The notes below the pieces were generated by a model. The model worked only from the letters and a program-made list of their open reading frames with translations, was not told the DNA's origin and made no database searches. Of a stretch of 64,000 nucleotides of DNA, positions 45,563 to 58,000 are shown in pieces. A program made the position numbers and the translations under genes. The DNA is taken from assembly GCF_026914265.1 (NCBI RefSeq), contig NC_069130.1, positions 2,046,001-2,110,000 on the forward strand. The letters run 5' to 3'. The stretch comes from Mya arenaria. Taxonomy: Eukaryota > Mollusca > Bivalvia > Myida > Myidae. Position 1 is the first letter of the stretch, and the number at the start of each line of letters is the position of its first letter.

Positions 45563-48500
45563 ATGGTCTTGCCTAGGATTTGGAATCTGTGGGGATATTG
45601 TCGGATGTTGGTTTTGTTGCTGGTTTTCTGCTATATTGTCAGCGCCGACGATCAGGTATGTACTGTTGTCAAAATTTGGTGTGTACGGTCCTAGAAATGT
45701 ATGTAAATTGCTTTAATACATATACATCATCACATATGTGTTTTTACCAATCCAAACTTATAATCTAAATGAGTTTCCATGAAAGAAGAAACAGCATTTC
45801 TGAACTTTTGATTGTAATCTACATGTATATTAAAATAGTACTTTTTTAATTAATTCTAAAGACTTTGTTTCGTTCTGAGTTTCGCCATAACACCTTTATA
45901 TGCAAAATAGATACTTGTACTAACGTATTTTAACATAGTTTGTGTATTCAAGTCATTTTTATCAATGTCAGTTTTAGGTCAAGGTCATGCATGGAAACAT
46001 ATATTGACCTTAAAACCAATATGTAAGCAAAACATTTCTTTATTATATAGGATAACCAAACACAATTTGAAAAAAGTCCCAATTAACAACAATATTAAAC
46101 AGAAAGGTCAAAATTCCAAAGCAATTCGAGGTCCTAATTAAAAATGCATGCCATTGTTTCTAGCTCAGCTTTTATAATGTAATAGTGGCGAATGTTTTTT
46201 TTTTTTTATCCAACTAACCTACATACATACTAATGTATAATATTCCTTTGTTAAAACATTTTTTATGACCCTGACATTTAAATGTTGTCGTACCTTCTTA
46301 AGAAGTTAATAACATAATACAATTTACTTTCATATAACAAAAGAACTCGTATGATTTTTTTTTCAGTTCCTGTGTTGCATGGCGGGAATCAAGAAGGTCC
46401 GCCATATTTCCATATGCCCCGCCCCCTGTTGCCATGGGTACGAGGAACACTCGGTTTACACTGCGATGATGGCCCAAATATCATTCTGTAGGAAACTTGA
46501 AGAGGTCAGCAGTGTTAATTGTTACACAATTAAAGTCATTCAAGCAAGAACCTCCCGCTGTGAAAAAGTTGCTTAAAAAACCCCTCAAACATAAATTATT
46601 AAAAAAATCAAATGCTATGTCCTATTAAGGTTTGGCCCGATTTTTCAGATCATTTTTCAAAGTTCACAACGTGATTTAAGACATTGTTGTTCACTTTTAA
46701 ACGTGAACTTTCTGATGGTTTGCTCATAAATCGATAAATAACAAGTGCAGTTAAATATTTTCTCAAATCTTGTTTCTACTATTTCGAAGCAAAAGCGTAT
46801 CCATGTAACCTCCCTGGCTCCATTTTCTCGAAATTTCTTAAGCTTAACAAGCTTAAGTCGCTTATTTCAATTAGCCAAAATACATACTGAAAATGAATTT
46901 TGATAAATGAAAAATGGTTTATTCTGATAATCTTACAGATTATTCCTACATAATTTTTAAAAATTCTTGAAGAAGTAAATATAACACATTTTATAGAACA
47001 ACAAAAATAGTGAGATTAGCTTAATCCTGTTATAAGGGACTTAAGAAGTTTCGAGAAATTGGGGCCAGAGCAGTAAAGTCGGATCAGAAGGTCAACGATT
47101 ATTATGTTAACAACGTTGTTAACTTTAAGACAGTTCTGAACAATCGTCCCAATGTTTACCAAACTTGATGCGTGTGTCCTTTCAAACATGTATGTGTATG
47201 TGTTATAAGTGCTAAGAATATTATCAGATTTTGGCTCAAGGGCATTTTATGTTTAATCCCGTTTCGTTACAAGATTAGGAATAATTTCAGTTGCTATCAT
47301 TGTTGACACTTATCCAATACATGTATCTAGTAAGTAATCAACAAACGACCAGCATAAATTTGTAAATGGGCATTTATTTAATGCCGTAACAAAAATATAG
47401 ATATATTAGAAAGCGTTCTGTTTTATTATCGATGCTACTCAAACAGCACGATATACAATGAGTTAAATTGCATTACTTCCCTTTAACCATAAACTCTATT
47501 GCATGTATTGTTTATATACTGATGTTGAACACTCCAAAAGCACTTGTTAATCGGACTTCACACAGTAAACATGTAATCAAAACTTTGTGTCTTTGTACAT
47601 CTCACACCAATTCCAAGGAATACAACACCCAGGAATACAACACTCCCTCCTCTAGAATCTATTTACTGCTTCTTTGAATACTTTGTTCCATGCGCCATTT
47701 TGAGTTTTAAACTTTAATTAAAATATGTTAGTTCTTTGATAAACGTTAGACGTTGTGCCATAGGTTTGTATCGTCGTATATTTCATATTTGGTCCTGACC
47801 AGAATTAGTCAAATAGGTTATTGTTTCTTCACGTTGCCATGTATGTTTTTTTATTGTCCTTTTATACCTTACTGGATGATCAAATCATCAACAACACCTA
47901 CACGAGTGTCAATATAAGTTATGACGCAGGAAACGACGCCCAAGACATTGTTGATATGGGGCGATAATTATTTGAGTTTTTCCTCTGATGTAATCCACGG
48001 GAACTCCCAAAGCTTGTCATAAATTTTGCCTTATTTAATAACAGCAACACAAGTTTTTGTACAAATGCACGGTTCTTTGTTGTTTCCATTGGGGATTATT
48101 TTGACATTCTTTATTCGGTCATTTAAATGCTTATAAACGGAGAGAAATAACAATACATTAGAATTAAGAGTGATATGGAATTTGATCTTTATTATTTTCT
48201 TAAATCAATTTAAAAGATAGATATAAAGGATATTGAAATCACGACCGTACTAACATTATTCCTGGACGAGATGAATACTGCTGTGTATTATATGATGAGG
48301 AGTTGCAGATTCCTATTATCACAAGAAGCACAAAAGACCTCTCTGTTTCAACTGCTTTGGGACAAGTGTTTAACCGAATGCAAGAAAGCAATGTCATTTC
48401 CCGCGCTTTATGAATTGCAGAAATGTGGTACACGGAATAATTAAAAAAGATCACAGATATGTACATTCGATCGTTTTAAATCTGTTTATAAGCAGAATGT

Positions 48501-49939
48501 ATTCGTACATGATATCAAATAAGAATTACAACACAAAACTTTATTTTTGACGAAATTTGCTTGCTTTTGAATAGTAACGTCATATCCAGTTATATGACGT
48601 CATAATTTATTATTACCGTCATTTCATGTTTAAACATATTAAGTCTTCACGAAATAAAGATAAAATAACACGCCATCCTCGTAAGATTTAGCTTAAGAAT
48701 GTACTCCTGAATGCAATTAAATCTTCATAATAAGTACAAAATGAGAAATAAACTTGCTAAAATATTGCCAATTAAGTAATTAGTTTTGCAATTCAATTTG
48801 TTTACAAACATTCAGAGTGATATGTTTTCTCATAAAAAGAAATAGAGCAATGCAATATTAAACATGTGCAATACAGAAAAAATACATGATGGCTATATTA
48901 AACCAGAAAACAAGGTGTAGCATCTGATGCATCTTAATGCATATTTTATGTATTGCGTTTTTGAAATAATTTATGATTCTGTAAATAAAACCGCATGGAA
49001 TCCGAAGTACTTCAGTCAACAATGAAAATTGCATAATATTCCATCATTAAACATTTAATACTTGTTTTGATGATATTGCTAATGGAAACACTCGTTAATA
49101 TTACCGACACAGTTTTGTATTACAGTTTCCATGTGCTTAGATTAAGAAATGGCGTTAATTGAAAGGAAAGCTACTATAATTGATATATTTTTTAATAGGT
49201 TATCGTTTCTACGAAGCAACAAAACGCATAAAATGTCATCGAAATATGCTTTCGGAACTCCTCGGCCATTTTTATCGAAAACAACCTCGGATGTATGCCG
49301 TAACATCAGTAGAAGTAGTTCGTATTTTTTTAAAATTATATCATTAATTAAATTTATGTAGTGGTTTAGAGTTGTATTTATTGATCTAAGTTTAAATTGA
49401 TTGCCAGAGAAGTGTATTATTACAAACATAATTAAGATTAATTGCAGCGGACTTAAACGTACCACTTTTCGAGTGTGTAAACCGTCCAAATACATCCGAG
49501 TTTGTTTTTGATAAAAATGGCCGAGGTGCTCCGAATGCGAAGTATGTGTAAAAGTCCAACGTCATCAAGGTATGTGTAAAAGTGCTACATCATCAATGCT
49601 TGTGTAAAGTGCTACGTCATCGAGGTATGGGTAAAATGTACAAACGATGAGGAAAGGAATTTGTGCGATGGCCATAAATCCAACAAGTCCACGCTCAAAG
49701 AACATTCACAAACAATACCCGACCTTCACTTACAACGTTTACACGTACATATATGTTTACAAACATACACACAAACCCGCACTAAGTGTTTCGCAACCTC
49801 TACAATGGTGAGTTGGTAGTCAAGAAATTATAAAAAAATAGTACCATTTCCTTTTCAGGACACCTCTCAAGAGTTGACAACCGCCGTGAGAGAGAAATGG
49901 GGAGCACGGCGATACCCCGACAAGCTGTTCCACTTCTAA
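45563..49939 (+). CDS. Small secreted cysteine-rich peptide, unknown family
   Basis: Three exons join in phase 0: 45563-45655, 46367-46504 and 49859-49939 (TAA). They give 103 residues. Exon 1 encodes a signal peptide: a basic start, then MLVLLLVFCYIVSA before DDQ, a good cleavage site. Met-15 could also serve as start. Exon 2 holds all six mature cysteines in the pattern CC-x12-C-x3-CC-x19-C, with a basic loop (GIKKVRHISI). Exon 3 adds a tail without cysteine, ending RRYPDKLFHF, with an RR dibasic site. Acceptors CTTTTCAG and TTTTTTTCAG and donors CAG|GTATGT and GAG|GTCAGC are canonical. AATAAA lies at 50122-50127. It could be an antimicrobial, hormone-like or shell/venom-type peptide; I do not recognise a family. 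The exon structure is well supported by phase, the function is not. Confidence 0.62.
46814..47068. mobile_element. Fold-back MITE with CTGGCYCCA ends
   Basis: The left end CTGGCTCCATTTTCTCGAAA is the inverse of the right end (TTTCGAGAAATTGGGGCCAG), continuing inward with TTTCTTAAG against CTTAAGAAG. It lies in intron 2 of the cysteine-rich peptide gene. Confidence 0.7.
47069..49248. other. Remainder of intron 2 of the peptide gene
   Basis: AT-rich, with no exon support. A single arm of the 2885-type fold-back lies at about 47085-47155. Confidence 0.3.
49249..49537. mobile_element. Mutator-like MITE, family M (copy 4)
   Basis: The ends are CTTTCGGAACTCCTCGGCCA and GGCCGAGGTGCTCCGAATG. The flanks CGAAATATG (49240-49248) and CGAAGTATG (49538-49546) form a 9-bp duplication with one difference. 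The open frames on both strands are internal to the element. Confidence 0.85.
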
Positions 49940-50121
49940 CACAGGACTTTCGAGGGACGTTGGCTAAGAGCTTTTTAAGCCTAACAAATAATATTGATTC
50001 CGGCTTCCCGACATTCCCAACTCGTTTGCACGCGACCCTTGCAAGCTCATCGTTCTGTTGTTTTTCTTTCGGTTAACATTTTGGTAGTTTCGGAACAGAC
50101 AGGATGCGTCAATGTACCCAG

Positions 50122-50127
50122 AATAAA
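50122..50127 (+). terminator. Candidate poly(A) signal AATAAA for the peptide gene
   Basis: AATAAA lies about 180 bp after the TAA, a normal spacing for a short 3' UTR. Confidence 0.45.
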
Positions 50128-52070
50128 TGGCGGCGGTGTAAAGTGTAAATAATACCAAGACACGACTTCACTGCATTCTTTTTACGCCTATTAGAAATGA
50201 GGACCAAGACGTCTTCAGAAGTTTGAAGGAAAACACTATCAATGATTAGATTGAGAGCTTGCTCTTATGTGCACCATGTTAGATCTTTATTGAGTGCACT
50301 CTTAAAACAATATAAATATATATAATATTTAAATTCATTCTCCCACGTCCCCTGTGTAATATAGGTTAGTGTAACGCTCCTAAAAGATGATATCTATTTT
50401 TCTTACATTCCAATTTTAAAGTTTATATGTCATTTTGTTTAAGACCTGAATATTATCTAAGTTCTCTCAGAAATATATGTTTCAACCAATGATAAACAGC
50501 TGCACTTTCTTCTTTTTCGTTGGCGTTGTTTATGCTTTTTTCCCAGATTAATCGAGCCTTCCTCGTTAAATTTCTCGTAATCAGGAGGTATCTATATGTC
50601 TTCAAAGAACAACTTGGATTTTGAAAATTCGAGGTTGTTTGTAACATAAAAAAATAAAATAAAACAATAAGAACACTTTCAAACAAATTTAATAATGAGT
50701 CAAAGAGTAAACAATGGTAATAAGCAAATAAAAATACTGAAACAGAAAACTATTTTAAACTTGTAATTCGAATACTTTAATAAGGAATGAAAGGAAGTTT
50801 TTTTCAAGGTTTCAAATATATCTGTATAGCATACTGCTACCAACAAAACACACGTAGTTTGCTATTTGTCAGATGCAATTATAAGGCCATGTTAACGTTC
50901 AATAGAAATGAGACATTTGACATAGATAATAAAGCAATCGAATGGGATGCCATAGGACGAAAGACAGTATTCAGTCTTTCATTGATATGAGTGAGCACTG
51001 CAATAAATATTTGACTCGTGGCTTCGTACCCGTAACATTTAATTTTGTCCTGTGTTAGTGATATTGCACGATGATTAAGACTTATTATAAAATAATGCTT
51101 TCCCGTGATTTATATTTTTTTCAGTGAAATATATATGATATTTTACTGTTTCAAACAGTGAAATAACATTAAAATATTTTTCTCTGTTTTAAAATGAGCC
51201 CGTTATCGATTCCAAAACAAACATCAGCGCGCTCCGGACTGGGGCACAATTTCAACAAAATAATTTCAGAAATGGCATTACGATCGCATATATTTTGGCG
51301 CGCTTTTCTAAAAATTAGACACATAATGCAAAGAAAAAATGTTGGTTTCAGTTTAAGAACGAATATATTTAACCACATGAACACCAAAAGTAAATATTTC
51401 ACTCATAGCTATGCCACTCATGAAATATAGCCTTTGGTGTTCACTCGGTGAAATATGTTACTATCTTTCACTGAATCAAACAAGTATCCTCTATTTAATC
51501 GTTTAATTGATATTTAATTTGTCTGCATTATTTAAATCGTCAAAACAATTTAACATATGAACCTAGACACCTAACATTACAGTTCAATATTTTAGATTGT
51601 TGTCCTAAGATGTTCCTCTTAAACAGAACCTATAAAGAAAAATAAGTTTTGTATGCAGATATTCAAGAGTTAAGCGAGATGAAAATTAATTAAAATTTCG
51701 AGAGGAAAATCTTATAAATGTAAAAAATGGGTAAAAATCACAAGCACCGTTTCAGCAAAGACTTTGATAAACAGTGTAAAAAATCCGATAGTAAATTGCA
51801 TTTTGAAAAAATACAATGGACACTTAAGAGAAATAATCATATTAAACATTGCTTACATCAAAACTGACATCAAAAGTATCAAAATGTTTTCATTAATATG
51901 TGTACATGAGTGTACCTAGTTTCAATTAGCTGAATACAAACGTTTCCATAGCCGTACGCCAGCAGCTGTGCACATGCACACATAATTTAGCGCAGTGTTT
52001 AATATCCCAGAACTGTTTAACTGTTTGAATAGGCAAATATAGGGCTCAAGCTTGAACACCGATCATCCTT
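50128..52070. other. Intergenic region between the convergent peptide and P450 genes
   Basis: AT-rich. No splice-supported exon or clear repeat boundary was found. It would contain the P450 3' UTR at its right side. Confidence 0.3.
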
Positions 52071-55000
52071 TCACTTCTCCCGCCGTTTGATATCCAGCCA
52101 TATTCCATCCTCGGTTCTCATGACAACGGACAGCTTCTTCCGCATCACGTGACCAGGTTTCAAGGAAAACTCAAATCTGGAACAAGTATGCAATTTTATA
52201 AAATGACTTAATTTGAAACAAGAGGCCCATGAGGGCATATGCTCTACTAACATTGCTCTATTGAGAGCATGTAGCTATATGTATAAAAGGGAGACTACAC
52301 TACAGATATTCACAACTATTTGTCTCGTTTCACTTTTGGTCATTTTTAGTTCAAAGCATGTAACCATTTGTTTTACAAGGAGACAAACAAACAATACACT
52401 AACAGCTCTCTGTACAAAGTTATCTCCCTTAGATACGTCTTTTTGCATATCAAGGGCCATAATCCAGTCCTACACGGTCGGATGTGGCTGGTTTTCGAAA
52501 GGAATCGGGCTCTCAATGATATCTAACTACTGTATAAGTTTAATTCAGAAACAATGAAAACGTTATCGCGTTCACAAGCAGTTGTTTTCAGATACACGGA
52601 CGGACGGAAGATGGACACCGCGCCATCGCTTGAGCTCTTCTGGCCTTTGGTCAGTAGAGCTAAAATCGATGGAAACTACGAGGATGCTCATTGAGGTATG
52701 TGCTTGTTCAAAGACGCAAGGATTTAAGCCTTACGGACATTCAACGAGACACAACACTAAAAGACGACAGCTATAGGTTACATGTTATTGCAAACACGCT
52801 GACTCTACTAATAATGATACATACCCAAACATAACAAGAGAACGTACCGGTGTAAGAGTCTCGATATCACGACCTTCATCTCGTTCATGGCAAAGTTTTG
52901 ACCAATACAGTTCCTGAAAATGACAATAGGAACCGGTTTATATAGTGACACAGTTGAGGTGAATCTACGAAGTTCGACAAACGTCTTAGCAAAAGGGGAA
53001 TTGGTAGAAGGGATTGTATTGTGTTTTTTTTTATACAATCTATCTGCCTTCTTCACGTATTAACCATTGCAAGCCCCTGTCAAATTAATTTAAAAAAAAT
53101 TAATAGACTCTATACTGGTTATGAAACTGTATACACTTATGATGGATTTAAAGTCTTATTATAAATGTTAGTTATACTGTATGTCAGGTCGTTGTACCGA
53201 CGACCTAATTTTTCTCACCTGGGTCCGGCACTGAAGGGCACGAAGGCGAAGGGGTCCATATCTCTGGCAGCGTCCCCCTCGAAGCGACTGGGTCGGAAGT
53301 TGTCATAATCCTCACCCCACATAGACGCATTGTGATGGATGTTGTAGATGTCGATAGCTACATGCGAGCCTTAAAGGGATAATGTTCATATGACAAATAC
53401 TATTGCGTTACTTATACTGCCAACAGATGCTGAGCGAGAATGTATATTCTTTCATATAGCAAGAAAAGTTGAGCAAACGAGAAGTATGGACAATGTTTCC
53501 TATTGCTGTCTTGCTTGAGTTACGATACTAGAAGTTTGGTTGTATGATTTGTGTTATTGACATGGAAGTTTATCTTGTAAAATAAGACTTAATTATCAAG
53601 GGAGGTCATTATTGTCCTGACTCTCTAAAAGGAGTTCGTGTTACTGCCTGTTATGAAAAATTGTGAGTCAGAACTAAAAATGTATTTAATAAACATTTGT
53701 AACACTTACGTGTTATTTGTTCGACAGTAAGTAACTTAATTAATGGCAACGATACGCCATACTGCTTATTTATAAAATATTAGTAATTTATTATTCATTT
53801 TATTTACCATATAATGATATATAAATGTATGGAAGACTAAACATCAACCGGCGTATCGTTGGACGCAAATCTTACGATAGAAAATAAACGCTGTATTTTT
53901 TCTTTTATGATAAGTTCCAATGTTTTTAAAATTTGAAAAGTAACGGATTTTGCTATATTCTGCAAAACTCGTGTGATACAACCCAGCATATTTATTTATG
54001 ACATTACTAATTTTAATATCCTCCGGAGTGATCTCCCTTAGCGAGCGGTTTGTACCTTTTTCAGTTATGTAATTATTTATTGGGGAGAACTATTTTTATG
54101 TTCGTCTGCAGGCAATATTAAATGATGTTTTATTAAAAAGAAAACAAACAACATTTTTTGATTGACGGCACGTGATTTTAATCATCATCATGTGATATGC
54201 GTTACACGGCAGTGGTTACTGTTCAGCGAAGGGAAGTAACCGCTTTGTGGAGTTAAGAAAAAAAATCCATACCTTCTGGAATGGTAAATCCCTCTATGTT
54301 TATGGCCTCAGTCATCTGACGTTGAATGAAGAACACGGGACAGTAGAGCCGAAGGGCCTCCTTTATACATGTGCTCAAGTAATCCAGTCGCGCAAGATCC
54401 TGACTGAAAACAGTTGTAACATTCTTGTCAATGAGATTTATCTGTACCCTACCCACAATCGAAGCGTCTCTGCCACTTTCCATCGAAAACACCTCGAATG
54501 TTTATGAACGGTAATTTTTTACATTTAACTACGCTGAAAGTTTATCGCGTGGTAAATTAAAATTTAGCAGATACACCTTTTACACCTTTGAGTTTTATGC
54601 ACTAATACACTTCACTGTGAACCAATTTGAACTAAGCAATACAAATTACACGTAAAACACTATAATTAGTTAGTAATATTATTAACTTTTCGAACTTCTT
54701 CTACTGGTGTACCGGCATACAGCCGACGTTGTTTTCGGTGGAAAATGGCCGAGGTGTTCCGATTTATCTGTACTAACAATCATAACACAAAAACACAAAA
54801 GTATTTGTGAAAAACTCATTGAACGATTGGAAAAAAATGGAAACAGATAAACCTCAACGCTTTATTAACATACACCAATTCAGTTCATTATTAAATTGAC
54901 GGATACAAACCTCCATTCGCTATTATTGGATACGCATCTAGATTCATTAGAAACAGATACAAGCTACTCTTCATCGCCCACTGACAATCAGTTGTAGCAT

Positions 55001-58000
55001 ATAAAGCTTGTTAAAAAGAGAAGCACTGCATTGTAAAAACAAATTTCGTCGCAATGATGTATTCAAATTCAATGAATAATACACATATAGCATTGCGTAC
55101 TGGTAACTATTAGAATTAAATTTAAACTACTATGCTGGTTTTGGATGTTGTCAAGGTCTGGTAACCGTACAAAATAAAGTTAACTGCATAACCTACTATT
55201 GCAATATATCAGAATCCCTCCCCTCCAATATATCGTCAATCTCCTGACGGCAGCGGGCTTGTTCGTCCGGGTGTGCGGCTAGCGCGTACATCAGGAAACT
55301 CATTGCAGACGCCGTTGTATCGTGACCTGGTATGAATTTTATCAGTATTTAAAGTATATGTAATTGTTCACATTTGGCATGCAACAGAAAATGGAGCGAA
55401 TCGCAGCGAGGCAGTAGACTATATCAGTGACATGACGTAAGCTGCCATTGCCCTGAATGAATCTTAATTCTCACTCCGCCTATTCTGAACCATTAAGATG
55501 TTAAATTATGTAATCTTACTGTAACTAAATCACTCATTAAAACGGTAGCAATCAAGCAGCTTTCTAACTCTGCGTTAAGTAGCGTGCGGATTTTATTTCA
55601 ACGATATTGAAAAATACGGACTCTTATTATATCACAGTTGTGACAATATGGAACAAACTACACCCTTACTTCTTGTGATCGTAAGTAAACATAACTCTGT
55701 GTGTTTAATTATCAATAACTATTAGTTGCGAACAGAAGACATACCTTACGTAGCTAAACTCATACCGTAAATGTTCACGTCCCTCTATGGAAGCAATTTA
55801 GTATTAATATGTCTGAGAACAAACCTTCAAACAGGAATGTGTCCACCTCGTCCCTGACCTCAAGAGGAGTCAGCCCACGTCCGTCATCATCCTTCGCTTT
55901 CAAGATGATGTCCAGAAAATCAAGACCTGAGGTTTCTTCATCTTCATTACCCTCCGAAGCCTAAAATTGAACCGTTGCTTAGTATATGTGCCGTGCAACG
56001 ATAGATAAGATACAATTTTATAATGATACTTTGCGTCCGGCTAAATTATATACACCAAAACATACAAAATTACGAACGTTGAAAGGCGAAGAGGGGTTAG
56101 ACCCAAGTTTCTTCATTGCCATGTTGTAAACGTCCAGATAGGAGGTTCCCTCCACCTAACTCTCCATGATAATTTAAGAACGACAAGTGCATTCACAGAC
56201 TGTCATGATAACAGAATCACCTTCGCCTTTCGAAAATAGATACCAATGAACATTAACAAAGCGTAATAATTCAACAAAATCTGAACCATGGTTATGGTAC
56301 CTGTGGACTGCACTTTTTCTCGTTGGGATCTATCTGTACATGAAGTTTGAAGTCAATACCTTAAAGATTTATCAAGTTATTTTCAGGACAAGGAATATGT
56401 ATGGAAATTAATAAAGGGCAAAGACGCACCCAGAGTTATGTCCTTGTGCACTGAACTTCTTCATAATGCCATCCATCTGTATATGAAGTTTGAAGTCAAT
56501 ACATAAAAGACCTTTGAAGTTATGCTCCGGACAACAAAGCGCAATAAACACATACTGCAACCATAGTTATGGTTCCTTTGCATTGCACTTCTCCTTAATG
56601 AGATATATCTGTATATGCAGTTTGAAGTAAATATCTCAAAGACTTTTCACCAAGTCACCAAGGACAATGACCGAAAAATTCTGCACCCAGAGTTATGGTT
56701 CCTGTGTACTGCACTTTTACTAAATGTCATCTACCTGACTTCTACCCAGGGAACGGACTTGAGGGCGATTATATAACTATCAATTTTTGTCACAATCGAG
56801 CATAAAGAATATTGCTTCCAAACGAAGGACAACAGATTTACACCGTGTACACAGTCAACTTTACAGATGTCAACCCCCCTCCGTTATCGTCTTTCGCCTG
56901 CAGCATAATATCCACTAGTCTTTACAGCAAGTTTTGTCTCTGAATATCACCTTTTAATAAGCTTTGTCTTGCTGAGGGGAGGCAATATTATCTGGCTACG
57001 GATTTCCTTATAAATACGATGAAATCCCTTTAATAAGTGCAGAACCAACGCAACTGTACACAGTGTGTGTATACCACATGATAAATTGCGTCATAAATAC
57101 TACGTCAGAAGGCACTATTTTGCTTCGAGTGAAGACTTCAAACAAAAATAACTTTTCTATATCTTTACCATTTTAAATGAAACAAAGCGCAGTCTACGCC
57201 GCTAACGGAGCCCTGCCTTCGGTATTTTACCAAAGTTTGATTGAGAGTTTAGTTTCTTAAAACACTTCGACAAACCTTTTCACAATACCGCCGTCTGACG
57301 GAGCACTGTCCAAACATTGTTTAAGAAACAGGAAACTAATCACCTTATCAAACTCCGGTAATAAAACAACGGCGGTCTCATTGAGCGTCATAGACTGCCC
57401 TTTGTTTCATCTAAAATGGTGTTGTAAAAGAAAAGTTGTCTTTGATATAAGTCTTCATTTTAAGCAAATTGTTGCCTTCCGACGTAGCATATATGACGTA
57501 ATTTATCACGTGGTATACACACACTGTGTACAACTACGCATTCAGATGTAAACAAATCAACAGACGTGCCGTCATAATTTTGTTCACAGCTTGTTGAAGC
57601 AGGTTACAATCTAATAAGAACTCATAAGGTAAATTACTTATTACTTAAAAAATGCTCGCCCACCCTTCATTATTATAACGATGTTGCAGTTAACAGTTTG
57701 CAGTTTAATCATACGCTCAGCGCATACAGTATATGAAAAGAGGTAAATACATTTGACTCAAATTACATTTGTAATACAGAACAAATTTGGTATTCAACCA
57801 GGCTGCAAGGTATCTAAATACAGCTAACAAAATCTAACAAAGTACAAATTGGAATCAGTGAGTTCAAGGTTAAGGGTTTGGACATAAACATATTATTGAC
57901 GTATAATCTCACATGTTAAAAATAGCAACTAATTGTTATGTTGTATAACATTGGATAATGATGTTGCCCTAATCCAATCAAAACCACGAGCGTGTTATTT

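Noticed and set aside
49142-49495. 117-codon minus-strand frame
   Set aside because: Covers family M copy 4 almost end to end and has no domain.
54247-54507. Plus-strand frame of 86 codons
   Set aside because: Shadow of the P450 K-helix exon on the other strand.
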